Source of the DNA: Brevibacterium casei CIP 102111 | GTDB lineage: Bacteria; Actinomycetota; Actinomycetes; Actinomycetales; Brevibacteriaceae | Length of the DNA stretch: 64,000 nt | Assembly (NCBI RefSeq): GCF_900169275.1 | Contig: NZ_FXZC01000004.1 | Span: 1-64,000, forward strand | Direction: 5' to 3' | Part shown: positions 1 through 7,333 of the stretch, piece by piece | How the letters are laid out: every line of letters starts with the position of its first letter | Position numbering within the stretch: the first letter of the stretch is position 1 | Notes under the pieces: model-generated | Told to the model about the DNA's origin: nothing | Seen by the model: only the letters and a program-made list of their open reading frames with translations | The model's database searches: none | Made by a program: the position numbers and the translations under genes

Positions 1-73
1 CCGGATCGGCCTGAGCATGAATGACGAGTTCGACGGCGCGAGCCTTGAGTTCGTCGGTGTATTTCACTGGCAA
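1..73 (-). CDS. IS3-family transposase OrfA, 5' end only
   Basis: Only the first 24 codons are present; the gene runs off the window at position 1. On the minus strand it reads LPVKYTDELKARAVEL, the usual opening of IS3-family OrfA, the helix-turn-helix subunit that binds the element's ends and is joined to OrfB by frameshifting. A GGAGA at 81-85 lies 7 nt before the TTG at 73, which is why I chose that start; a GTG at 67 is the alternative. The terminal repeat just upstream supports the assignment. Subgroup and integrity cannot be judged from this fragment. Confidence 0.75.
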   Translation of the reverse strand, partial: MPVKYTDELKARAVELVIHAQADP

Positions 74-127
74 GAGAGAATCTCCTTCTTCCAATCTCCC
101 TGCCTCTATTATCCCCGGGGCGATTCA
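1..127 (-). mobile_element. IS3-type insertion sequence, left end
   Basis: The element begins at 127 on the minus strand with TGAATCGCCCCGGGGATAAT, resembling the TGAACCGCCCCGG-type terminal repeats common in actinobacterial IS3 elements. OrfA starts about 54 bp inside, the normal distance. The other end is outside the window, so the target duplication cannot be confirmed. The insertion lies within the 3' end of the DUF222-HNH gene, whose last codons are read from the IS. Confidence 0.7.
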
Positions 128-2886
128 GGCGTTCGGTCGGCAGTCGACGTTGCCTGGCCACTCGACTCAGTCTGGACTGTGGGCGTCCTTTGACTCGTCG
201 ACACGTTCTGACTCGTCGACACGTTCGGAACTGCCGGTGTGCGGCGGGGTTTCGGTTTCCGCCCACCCGCTTTCCGCCGTCGGCCTGGTTGGCGTTTGGC
301 CTCGGCGGCTGCCCGCAGTCGTTTCGCACGCTGGGCGATTGCGTGCTTGCGCTGTTGGGCCAGGGACCGGTGTCCGGTGATCGGTTCGACCGGCCCCAAC
401 GGGTGATGCCCGACAGGGGGATCCGTCTCACACAGACTCCTCCCCGTACACCACACCAGCGACGACGACCGTTGTGAGGACCAGCCGCGCTCGGCGTCAG
501 CGGCAGCGAACGGGTCACTCGTTCCTGGTGGCAGGGCCTTCATCCTCACCGGGTCATGCCCGGGAGGCAGACAGGCTGGGAAGACGGCGTGTTCCCAATC
601 CAGGGCGTGTTCGAGACGCAGACGTGCCCGTGCCGCATTCGATGCCTCGGTAGCCTCCCGCAGCGCTTGGTCACGGGCAGCGACTTCCGCGATCCGTCGC
701 TGTTGTGCTCTGTGCTCCTTGACGTGTTCTCTCGTGGGTGGAACTTCAATGATTGCGGGTTCGTCCGGGACGTCATGGTCTGGGGTCACCCTCCGGCATG
801 GTCGCATCCGGGCCAGGTCGGCGAATCTGAGGGCGTGGTCGATGTCGATGGGTTGGTCGGGGGCCTCGATCGTGGTCATCAGCCCGTGGGGGAACTCGTA
901 GGCGATCCGACTCGTTCCACTGCCCCGGTCGTTCATGTCCACGGCGTATCGGCGTGCGGTCTTCACCGCGTGGTGTTTCTTGCATAAGGGGTGGAGGTTG
1001 CCGAACTGGGTGAGCCCACCCTGGATGGGGTCGGTGTGGTTGAACGGGTCGACATGATCGATCTCGGTCTTCTCCGCGGTTCTGGTGCAGCCGGGGAAGG
1101 TGCAGGTGGCCCATTGGTTGATCAGGGTCCGCCGCACGGGTTTCGGGATCGCGTAGGTCAGTGCTTGGGCGTTGAGTGGGGTGCCGGTGGCCGGGTCGGT
1201 GAGGATCCGGGTCAGTGTCGGGGCACCGGCGGCGATGCGACGGGCGGTCTCTGCCGGGATGGGGGATCCGTCGGCGAGGACACCGGGGAGGTTGGCGTCG
1301 CCGGTGAGGGTGAGGAAGGGGACGGTGACGATGACACCGGCTTGGTTGCGCATCGCCTCAGGCCCGGACTCCATGTCCACGAGGATGGCGTACTCGAGTA
1401 CTACCGGTTGGGGGCGGCCGTGGGGGAAGAACGATGCCCCAGGCGCATGACGCGACGTGGAATCTGTGGGTTCTGTCTTCCCAGTTTCCGAGGATCTTGT
1501 GCCTGCCGGGGGTGTTCCAGCTGGGGCTGTTCCGGTCCGGGCTGATCCGGTTCCTGTTGGTGGTGCTTGTGACCGGCCGGTTCCCGACGGACTGTTCCCG
1601 ATCGTGCAGGTGCCGGCCGATTCGAGTCCGGCCGGGTTCGGGCGGTGACTCGTCCCATCGGGTGCGGCCCCGGGGGTGAGGAGGTCGGTGAGTCCGGTGA
1701 TGGTGGTGTCGTCATAGTGAAACCGGGGTTCCCCGTTCTCATCGAGCAGGGGTGTCTGCCGGTGGGTTTGGATGCCGGTGATGGGGTCGAGTTCGCGGAC
1801 TCGGATGGCCAGTTTCGGGTGGGGGCGGAGGAACATGTCGCACATGAGGGCGCTGATGGTGCGCTCGTCGATGATCTCGACCCCGGCGGGGAGGTTGAGG
1901 GTGGTGGTTTGGCCGTTGTGGATGGCTCTGGCCATGGCGTTCACGCGGGCGTAGGCGGCATGGATTTCATCGGCGGGGGCGGTGATGGACAGGCAGGCGG
2001 TGCCGTTGCCGAAGGTGTCGACGTCGACGCGGCGGCGCTGGGCGGCGATGTGGGACCGGTCGTCGGGGGTTTGGAGGAGGTGGATGAGTTTGCGCAGCCC
2101 GGTGCGCAGGGTGTCACTGGTGACATCGGCACGTCTGGTGGCTAGGTGCTGGTCGAGGCGGGGGAGGTGTTGAAAGGCCACGGTTTGGCAGAGGTCGGCG
2201 GCGGTGATCATGTGGGCGAGGGTGAACTCGCCGGAGCGGGCACGGGCGGTGAAGCGGGGGAGTCCGTGGATGAGGGTCACAGCTTGGGTGAGGTGGCGGT
2301 AGGTGCGGGCGGTGGTGGTGCCGAGGATCGTGGAGATCGCCCCGAGGTGTTCGGTGGCCACGTGGTCATGGACCCACGCTGAGAAGGTCGTGTCGGGGGT
2401 AAATCCGGGGAAGTCGGGCAGGTCCTGGATTGTGGGGTGTTCGATCGTCGAGTCTGCCGGTGCTGAAAGCCGGGGTGATCCTGATTCGTCAGCGGGGACG
2501 GGGACGTGACCGGAATCTGCGGGTGCGGAAGGGGCAGTGTTCGATGTGGCGTCGGCTGATTCAGGTCGGGTAGGGGCATCGTTTGCGACGTGGCTGGAGT
2601 CCGGTTGTCCGTTGTGTCGGTTGAGGGTTTCGGCGATGGTGGCGAACCGGTAGGGGGTTCCGTCGGTGGGGGTGGGGTGGTCGTGGTCGTGGATGATCTC
2701 GGCGAGGATGTGGCCGGCGGTGAGTTCGAAGACGTGGAGTTGGGCGAGGTCGACGGTGGTGGAGGCGGTGGCGAGGTCGGTGAGGTTCGATCCCAGGTAC
2801 AGGGTGTAGCGCGACGAGGCGACCGGGCCGGGGGTGCCCGTGCCGGGGTCGTCGGGTCCGCTGAGATCAGCGGTGGTGTCGCGCAT
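109..2886 (-). CDS. DUF222 / HNH endonuclease domain protein, 3' end replaced by IS
   Basis: A 925-residue member of the DUF222-HNH (13E12 repeat) family, multicopy in Actinobacteria and of unproven function. DUF222 spans roughly residues 165-350. A Pro/Gly/Thr/Ser-rich linker follows at about 395-490. The HNH nuclease fold is at about 590-645, with CTFPGC, the IDHVDPF core and NLHPLCKKHH carrying the expected metal and catalytic residues. The C-terminal part is Arg/Ala-rich. The ATG at 2886 has an AGGTG 7 nt upstream. The last codons (…ESPRG, stop) come from the IS terminal repeat, so the native C-terminus is lost. The HNH core is intact. A paralogue lies at 49170-51662 on the other strand. 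Confidence 0.85.
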   Translation of the reverse strand: MRDTTADLSGPDDPGTGTPGPVASSRYTLYLGSNLTDLATASTTVDLAQLHVFELTAGHILAEIIHDHDHPTPTDGTPYRFATIAETLNRHNGQPDSSHVANDAPTRPESADATSNTAPSAPADSGHVPVPADESGSPRLSAPADSTIEHPTIQDLPDFPGFTPDTTFSAWVHDHVATEHLGAISTILGTTTARTYRHLTQAVTLIHGLPRFTARARSGEFTLAHMITAADLCQTVAFQHLPRLDQHLATRRADVTSDTLRTGLRKLIHLLQTPDDRSHIAAQRRRVDVDTFGNGTACLSITAPADEIHAAYARVNAMARAIHNGQTTTLNLPAGVEIIDERTISALMCDMFLRPHPKLAIRVRELDPITGIQTHRQTPLLDENGEPRFHYDDTTITGLTDLLTPGAAPDGTSHRPNPAGLESAGTCTIGNSPSGTGRSQAPPTGTGSARTGTAPAGTPPAGTRSSETGKTEPTDSTSRHAPGASFFPHGRPQPVVLEYAILVDMESGPEAMRNQAGVIVTVPFLTLTGDANLPGVLADGSPIPAETARRIAAGAPTLTRILTDPATGTPLNAQALTYAIPKPVRRTLINQWATCTFPGCTRTAEKTEIDHVDPFNHTDPIQGGLTQFGNLHPLCKKHHAVKTARRYAVDMNDRGSGTSRIAYEFPHGLMTTIEAPDQPIDIDHALRFADLARMRPCRRVTPDHDVPDEPAIIEVPPTREHVKEHRAQQRRIAEVAARDQALREATEASNAARARLRLEHALDWEHAVFPACLPPGHDPVRMKALPPGTSDPFAAADAERGWSSQRSSSLVWCTGRSLCETDPPVGHHPLGPVEPITGHRSLAQQRKHAIAQRAKRLRAAAEAKRQPGRRRKAGGRKPKPRRTPAVPNVSTSQNVSTSQRTPTVQTESSGQATSTADRTPESPRG

Positions 2887-3140
2887 GGTGTGTCACCTGT
2901 CTCTGACGTCGTTGTCGGGGAAGAGCGGTGCAGGGGGATCGGGTCGTACGGAATGGGAATGGCGGTTGTGGTTGTGGGTGTGAGGGGGTGTGTGGGTGGT
3001 CTCCTGGTCGGTGGTGGTGGTCTGTGTGTTGTTGTGTTTCTATGGTGGCAGACGGCACTGACACGACATTCGGACATGGGCCGATATCCGCTGTCGTCCG
3101 CCTCGATCGGCGTCGGTCGGCGGTATCGACCGTCAGTACA

Positions 3141-3208
3141 GGTTCGCGGGCAGCACAGATGCGCGGGCAGCACAGATGCGAGGGCAGCACAGGTTCGGGG
3201 GCAGTGCT
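3141..3208. repeat. 17-bp tandem repeat, four units
   Basis: Four consecutive units with an exact 17-bp period; the shared core is GGGCAGCACAG, starting at 3148, 3165 and 3182, with a diverged copy at 3199. There are no spacers, so it is not a CRISPR. It lies upstream of the DUF222-HNH start on the minus strand. Confidence 0.85.
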
Positions 3209-3337
3209 GGCTCGGGGACACTCCTGACTTCGGGCAGTCCTGACTTCGGAGCGCATTGCGCGCACCTCCCACCGCCTCAGCGACGAGGTCGCCCTCGTGC
3301 AACCAGGAGCACGTACTCGGCAAGGCGCTGCCGTTCA

Positions 3338-3373
3338 ACCGAGCATGTTCAACTTCTACCGAGCATGTTCAAC
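3338..3373. repeat. 16-bp direct repeat, 20-bp period
   Basis: ACCGAGCATGTTCAAC occurs perfectly at 3338-3353 and 3358-3373; the GTTCAAC end is also present at 3333-3339. The copies are two helical turns apart, which would suit two protein-binding sites, but they may equally be the short tandem duplication seen in other spacers here. Confidence 0.7.
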
Positions 3374-3463
3374 CCGGTCTTGCCCTTCTGCCTACTGGGA
3401 AAGAGGCCGATCCTGTACACACATTCTGAGCATTAACCGGCACGTGCACCGCCCGGACCGTGG

Positions 3464-4816
3464 TCACTCGGCCTTGCCGGCCGCCCCGCAGGAGGAGGTG
3501 TTTCGGTCGGGGTCACCGTCCGTCGGGTTCGGCGCGGTCTCGGCCCCCACTTCGGCGATCTGACGCTGTCGCCACGCCCGCTCCCCGCGGATGGCCACGG
3601 CGGCGACGCCGAGGGCGGCGACGGCGAGGACGATTGCGACGACGACCGGGGCGCGGAAGCCCCACCCGAGCGCGATGACCGCGGCCCCGGCGGCAGGACC
3701 GAGGGCGTTGCCGACATTGAACGCGGAGGTATTCACGCTCGCCGCCAAGGTCGGCGCCTCGGTCGCGATCTGGAACACTCGGGCATTGAGGGCACCGGCG
3801 ATCGAGAAGCCGCTCGCTCCGATGAGGACGATGACGACGATCGCCGCCCATCCGATACCGGCGACGAGCCACAGGGCGAAGAGACTGAGCGCGAGCGCCG
3901 TGAGGCTGCCGACTATGTTGCCGAAGACGGTGCGGTCGGCCAGCCGTCCCCCGACGACGACCCCGATGAAGGCTCCGATGCCGAAGGCGGCGAGCACGCC
4001 TGGGACGAAGTCGTGTGGGATTCCGGCGATCTGCGTGAGCAGCGGGGAGAAGTAGGAGAACGCCGCGAACACGGACGCCTGGAAGAGCGCCGTCGTGGAC
4101 AGCGCGAGCCAGATCCGCGGTCCCCGGAACGCCGCGAGTTCGGCCCGCACCAGGGTCGGGAGGTGGACTGCGGAACGGTCGGCCGCCTCGGCGGCGGAGT
4201 CCCGATCCGCACTCGGCCGGGTCATCACGGCGATGAGGACGGCGGCAGCCGCGGTGACGATCGCGATCGCCCAGAAGGTGGCCCGCCAGCCGAACTGCGC
4301 ACCGATCCACGCCCCCATGGGCACGCCGACGAGGTTGGCGACGGTGAGGCCACCGACGAGGCTCGCGAGGGCTCGGCCGCGGACCTGAACTGGGGCGATG
4401 CGGGTCGTGTGGACGGCGGCGACCGCCCAGAATCCGCCGCACGCGACGGCGGAGAGGACGCGGCTGAGCATGAGGATCGGATAGTTCGGGGCCAGCGCGC
4501 CGAGGATGTGGAGGGCGGAGAACGCGACGATCGTGATGATCATCGTCGCCCGCCTGGGCAGTCGCAGGGTCAGCAGAGCCATCGCCGGTGCCCCGACGAT
4601 CATGCCGACGGCGAATCCCGTGATGAGGAGGCCTGCTTGGGGGATCGAGATGCCGAGGTCGGCGCTGATCGGCTCGAGGAGGCCGGCGATCATGAACTCC
4701 GAGGTGCCGAGGCAGAAGATCGCGGCAGCGAGCAGGTAGACCTGGGCCGGGACTCGGGGTCGGGTGGATGAATCGTCGGTCGCCGAGGTGGTCGTGCCGG
4801 TGGTCGATGACGTCAT
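3464..4816 (-). CDS. MFS efflux transporter, Cmx/CmrA-like
   Basis: A 450-residue, 12-helix major facilitator of the drug:H+ antiporter type. After a Ser/Thr-rich cytoplasmic start the first helix contains CLGTSEFMIAGL and the second region GLLITGFAVGMIVGAP, typical of the Cmx/CmrA/AraJ group that exports chloramphenicol, sugars or nucleosides. Central residues 200-225 form the hydrophilic loop. It lies 141 bp downstream of a TetR gene on the same strand, in a spacer of GTGTG-rich low-complexity sequence, so the pair probably forms a drug-inducible unit controlled by the operator at 5578-5599. Substrate unknown. Confidence 0.85.
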   Translation of the reverse strand: MTSSTTGTTTSATDDSSTRPRVPAQVYLLAAAIFCLGTSEFMIAGLLEPISADLGISIPQAGLLITGFAVGMIVGAPAMALLTLRLPRRATMIITIVAFSALHILGALAPNYPILMLSRVLSAVACGGFWAVAAVHTTRIAPVQVRGRALASLVGGLTVANLVGVPMGAWIGAQFGWRATFWAIAIVTAAAAVLIAVMTRPSADRDSAAEAADRSAVHLPTLVRAELAAFRGPRIWLALSTTALFQASVFAAFSYFSPLLTQIAGIPHDFVPGVLAAFGIGAFIGVVVGGRLADRTVFGNIVGSLTALALSLFALWLVAGIGWAAIVVIVLIGASGFSIAGALNARVFQIATEAPTLAASVNTSAFNVGNALGPAAGAAVIALGWGFRAPVVVAIVLAVAALGVAAVAIRGERAWRQRQIAEVGAETAPNPTDGDPDRNTSSCGAAGKAE

Positions 4817-4957
4817 GAGCTCAGGTCCCCTCGTCTGGGTGGTGTCGCGTGTGGGTTGTCTCGTGTGGGTGGTTGTCGTGCGGACGGTGGCGAAAGCGTG
4901 CGCGGTGGCTGCGGAAGCGTGTGTGCTGTTGGTGCCGTGCGTGGTGGGTTCGGGACC

Positions 4958-5560
4958 TCAGAACGTTTCGGCGCCGGCCGGGGTGCACAGAGCGGCGACG
5001 AAGGTGCGGGCTTGGGCGTCGACATCTTCGGCGGGCATGACGCGGGCGGAGACCCGGAGTCCCGCGAGGACGCTCTGGACGAGTTCGCCCGTCGACTTCG
5101 GGTCGAGCTCCGAGCGCAGGTGACCTTCCGCCTGACCGCGGACGACGAGGGTCCGGTAGGTCTCGAGCCACGCGGCCCGGTCGGGATCAAGGATCGTGCA
5201 GACGGCGTCGACCTCGCGTCCGAGCTCGGCGGCCGTGTTCGCCGACAGGCAGCCGATCCGCTTCTCGTCCGCGCACTGTTGCGCCAGCTCCCCGCCGAGG
5301 CGCTCGAAGAGGAGCGCGGGAGCGGGCCGGTCGCTGGTGAGCAGGTGCTCGCGCGCCGGGATGCCGGTCGCCGTGTAGTCCCGCAGGGCCCGGAGGAAGA
5401 CCGCGTCGAGGCTGTCAAAGGTGTTGTAGAAGCTCGAGCGGCCGATGTTCGCCCGCTCGCACACGAGACCGACATCGGTGCCCGTGTACCCGTGTTCGCT
5501 GAACACGGCGATCGCGGCGTCGATCACCGCCTGTTCGTCGAACGTCTTCTTCCTGCCCAT
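4958..5560 (-). CDS. TetR/AcrR-family repressor
   Basis: A 200-residue TetR-family regulator. The helix-turn-helix is at about residues 10-55 (AAIAVFSEHGYTGTDVG, then ANIGRSSFYNTF); the rest is the ligand-binding domain with a C-terminal TetR_C-like segment. It probably represses itself and the downstream MFS gene. The ATG at 5560 follows a TAGGGT hexamer (5567-5572) by exactly 6 bp and has no Shine-Dalgarno sequence, which suggests a leaderless mRNA. A perfect inverted repeat immediately upstream is the likely operator. Confidence 0.9.
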   Translation of the reverse strand: MGRKKTFDEQAVIDAAIAVFSEHGYTGTDVGLVCERANIGRSSFYNTFDSLDAVFLRALRDYTATGIPAREHLLTSDRPAPALLFERLGGELAQQCADEKRIGCLSANTAAELGREVDAVCTILDPDRAAWLETYRTLVVRGQAEGHLRSELDPKSTGELVQSVLAGLRVSARVMPAEDVDAQARTFVAALCTPAGAETF

Positions 5561-5566
5561 ACTTCG

Positions 5567-5572
5567 ACCCTA
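5567..5572 (-). promoter_or_regulatory. tetR -10 hexamer (leaderless)
   Basis: TAGGGT on the minus strand, followed by CGAAGT and the ATG of the TetR gene. The transcript would start at or next to the start codon. Confidence 0.5.
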
Positions 5573-5577
5573 AGGCA

Positions 5578-5599
5578 TATTGGACAGATGTGTCCAATA
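5578..5599. promoter_or_regulatory. TetR operator, perfect inverted repeat
   Basis: Half-sites TATTGGACA and TGTCCAATA (9 bp, perfect) are separated by GATG. The site lies 18 bp upstream of the TetR start and covers the place where the -35 element of its promoter would sit, the standard position for autorepression. Confidence 0.8.
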
Positions 5600-5711
5600 A
5601 AATTTCAGTGAGTTTTCGTCACAGGGGTATGGGGCGTAGCCTGACAGCAGGCGTCGTCGACGGCGAAGAGGGCCTGACAACGGGTCCGGGACGGCTGGGT
5701 CCACACGACCG

Positions 5712-5750
5712 GGCCGGTCCGGGACAGAGCAGGCCGGTCCGGGACAGAGC
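5712..5750. repeat. 19-bp direct repeat, 20-bp period
   Basis: GGCCGGTCCGGGACAGAGC occurs perfectly at 5712-5730 and 5732-5750, separated by one base, in the spacer before the DUF5808 gene. Confidence 0.85.
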
Positions 5751-5866
5751 GGGCCCAGGTCGGGGCGACACCGAGATGGAACGGTCGAGGACAGAGGTCC
5801 GGGACCGTGGCCAGACCAGAGATGGCTCTTACGAAGCAGGCCGAGACACGAGGAGGAGATTCGACG

Positions 5867-6076
5867 ATGAGTTCGCTCAGCGAGGCGGAGAAGCAGCAGC
5901 TGCGAGACGATGATGCGAACTGGAAGTTCGGACTCCTCTATTTCTGTCCGCGCGATCCCGGATTCCTCGTCCCCAAGCGCGTCGGCATCGGGTGGACGGT
6001 CAACTTCGGCAGCGTGTGGACGCTCGTCGTCCTCGTCGTCCTCATCGCCGTGATCGTCTGGGGCGTCGTGTTCTGA
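5867..6076 (+). CDS. DUF5808 domain small membrane protein
   Basis: A 69-residue protein. Residues 19-45 carry the DUF5808 signature (YFCPRDPGFLVPKRVGIGWT), and residues 47-68 form one hydrophobic helix ending at the C-terminus. In related proteins this motif lies on the cytoplasmic side of single- or multi-helix membrane proteins; no function is established. I chose the ATG at 5867 because AGGAGGAG (5851-5858) is one of the best Shine-Dalgarno sequences in the window; an in-frame ATG at 5807 lacks one. The gene stands alone between tetR and genes on the other strand. Confidence 0.8.
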   Translation: MSSLSEAEKQQLRDDDANWKFGLLYFCPRDPGFLVPKRVGIGWTVNFGSVWTLVVLVVLIAVIVWGVVF

Positions 6077-6082
6077 GTCGTC

Positions 6083-6114
6083 GTGTTCTGCGGCACCCGT
6101 GTTCTGCGGCACCC
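6083..6114. repeat. 16-bp perfect tandem duplication
   Basis: GTGTTCTGCGGCACCC occurs twice back to back (6083-6098, 6099-6114), just past the stop codon of the DUF5808 gene. Confidence 0.9.
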
Positions 6115-6137
6115 GTGTGCGCATCGAGCGCGCCCTG

Positions 6138-6491
6138 TCAGCGCCGCGAGGAGAGGAGGCAGAACTCGTTGCCCTCGGGATCGGCAAGGACGACCCACGG
6201 TTCGTCCCCGGACTGCCCGACTTCGACCCGGCGCGCTCCGAGGTCGAGGAGGCGGGCCACCTCGGCGGCCTGATCGACGGGACGGAAGTCCGGATGGAGG
6301 CGGTTCTTCACGGACTTCGCGTTCGGGTTGCGCCCGAACAGCAGGCCGGGCAGGCTATCGGGGCTCTCCCTGATCTCGATCTCGTCCTTGCTCTCATCGA
6401 CGACGACCCAGCCGAGCGCCTCGGCCCACCACCGGCCGAGAGCGTGCGGATCAGCGGCATCGACGACGATCTGCTCCCACGTCAGGTCCAT
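6138..6491 (-). CDS. VOC-superfamily (glyoxalase-like) protein
   Basis: A 117-residue glyoxalase/bleomycin-resistance fold protein of the Glyoxalase_6 type. It opens with LTWEQIVVDAADPHALGRWW and ends with WVVLADPEGNEFCLL, the paired beta-alpha-beta-beta-beta signatures of the fold. The role is unknown; relatives are metal-dependent enzymes or small-molecule binding proteins. I chose the ATG at 6491 because TACGCT (6498-6503, minus) ends 6 bp before it, the leaderless spacing seen elsewhere here; a GTG at 6497 would add two residues. The DUF488 gene lies 27 bp upstream on the same strand. Confidence 0.8.
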   Translation of the reverse strand: MDLTWEQIVVDAADPHALGRWWAEALGWVVVDESKDEIEIRESPDSLPGLLFGRNPNAKSVKNRLHPDFRPVDQAAEVARLLDLGARRVEVGQSGDEPWVVLADPEGNEFCLLSSRR

Positions 6492-6497
6492 GGTCAC

Positions 6498-6503
6498 AGC
6501 GTA
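6498..6503 (-). promoter_or_regulatory. -10 hexamer of the VOC gene (leaderless)
   Basis: TACGCT on the minus strand followed by GTGACC and the ATG at 6491. No matching -35 seen. Confidence 0.35.
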
Positions 6504-6518
6504 GGCGACGAACCGGGA

Positions 6519-6884
6519 CTAGCCGCCGGTGAGGACGTGCTCGAGGACGGCGGCCTCGCTGATCCCGACGTCCTTCGAGGCGGTGAGCAGGGTGAGCGTG
6601 CCCTTCCGTGCGAAGTCGCGGAGGGTCGCGAACGCCTCGGCGTGTTCGTCGTCGTCGAGTTCATCACGGTAGCGGCGGGAGAACTCGTCGAACTTCGCGG
6701 GATCGTGGCCGTACCACTTCCGCAGGTCCGTCGAGGGGGCGACGCCCTTGAGCCACTCGGTGAGGTCGGCGCGCTCCTTGCTCACCCCGCGCGGCCACAG
6801 ACGATCGACGAGGACGCGTGCGCCGTCGTCGGGACTCGGATCCTCGTAGATCCGCTTGACGCGGATCGCGCTCGTCTCGGTCAT
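6519..6884 (-). CDS. DUF488 (YeaO-like) protein
   Basis: A 121-residue DUF488 protein. Diagnostic motifs are VKRIYEDPSPDDGARVLVDRLWPRG near the N-terminus (here quoted in part: RVLVDRLWPRGVSKE), EWLKGVAPSTDLRKWYGHD in the middle and LTLLTASKD near the end. The family is widespread and uncharacterised. Length and ends match the family. The six-unit 18-bp repeat array (6904-7011) begins 20 bp upstream of the start, so its promoter must lie inside or beyond that array. Probably co-oriented but separately started from the VOC gene downstream. Confidence 0.85.
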   Translation of the reverse strand: MTETSAIRVKRIYEDPSPDDGARVLVDRLWPRGVSKERADLTEWLKGVAPSTDLRKWYGHDPAKFDEFSRRYRDELDDDEHAEAFATLRDFARKGTLTLLTASKDVGISEAAVLEHVLTGG

Positions 6885-6903
6885 GGCGCTCCTCGCTCTC
6901 GTC

Positions 6904-7011
6904 GGTTTCTGGGTCTGCCGGGGCTTCTGGGTCTGCCGGGGCTTCTGTGTCTGGCAGGACTGCTGCGTCTGCCGGGGTTTCTGAGTCTGCCAGGATTTCT
7001 TGGACTGGCAG
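6904..7011. repeat. 18-bp tandem array, six units
   Basis: Six contiguous units, each exactly 18 bp, starting at 6904, 6922, 6940, 6958, 6976 and 6994. The consensus is close to GGTTTCTGGGTCTGCCGG and the units diverge gradually to the right. It is the longest short-period array in the window. Confidence 0.9.
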
Positions 7012-7260
7012 ATTCGTCGTCGGTGCCGGTTCGTCGTCGGTACAGGTCGGCCGTCATCGATGCAGGTTCGTCAACGCTGGTGCTGGTCAGTCTAGCCACC
7101 GGCAATGGGATCCATCCACCACTGGGCCGGAGACGAGAGCGCCCCAACCCGGGACCGGCGTCCACCTGCGACGATGCCGTCGTCGGCGATCGTCGGTGCG
7201 CAGATCAACTGCGCGCGGATGACTTCAGCCGGTGGCAACGTCGAAGCCGTGTTCTCCGCG

Positions 7261-7266
7261 TATACT
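7261..7266 (+). promoter_or_regulatory. -10 element for the DyP gene
   Basis: TATACT, 68 bp before the GTG start. No good -35 at 16-18 bp, so it may need an activator or an alternative sigma factor. Confidence 0.4.
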
Positions 7267-7333
7267 GACCGACCAAGGACGATTGTCGTTCGGCTCACAC
7301 TCCTCCGTGGGCCGCGGAACAGGAGACGGATCA

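Larger units (their letters stand above)
2887..3463. other. 577-bp spacer with degenerate repeats
   Basis: No convincing gene. Long open frames here are compositional and run into the DUF222-HNH gene antisense or out of frame. The spacer holds two short tandem-repeat tracts (3141-3208 and 3338-3373) and a duplicated CCTGACTTCGG around 3223-3249. A weak minus-strand promoter for the DUF222-HNH gene may lie near 3037-3064 (GTGTCA, 16 bp, TAGAAA). Confidence 0.5.
5561..5866. other. 306-bp spacer between tetR and the DUF5808 gene
   Basis: Holds the tetR promoter and operator (5567-5599) and a 20-bp-period direct repeat (5712-5750), then the strong ribosome binding site of the DUF5808 gene (5851-5858). 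No gene seen. Confidence 0.6.
6885..7333. other. 449-bp spacer between the DUF488 and DyP genes
   Basis: Contains the 18-bp repeat array (6904-7011) and, further right, a TATACT hexamer (7261-7266) for the DyP gene. A 94-codon minus-strand frame crosses the array and overlaps the DUF488 start by 4 bp; I do not accept it as a gene because its repeats mirror the DNA array. Confidence 0.55.

Noticed and set aside
3141-3208. CRISPR array
   Set aside because: Units are 17 bp, directly abutting with no spacers, and no cas gene is present.
2277-3338. 353-codon minus-strand frame overlapping the 5' end of the DUF222-HNH gene
   Set aside because: It is Pro/Thr/Ser/Arg-rich, out of frame with the recognised DUF222 domain, and follows GC-rich composition rather than any known protein.
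6881-7165. 94-codon minus-strand frame with PGR-type hexapeptide repeats ending in a 4-bp overlap with the DUF488 start
   Set aside because: The repeats mirror the 18-bp DNA array; other arrays here have 16, 17 or 20 bp periods that break any frame, so coding is not the cause. No ribosome binding site.
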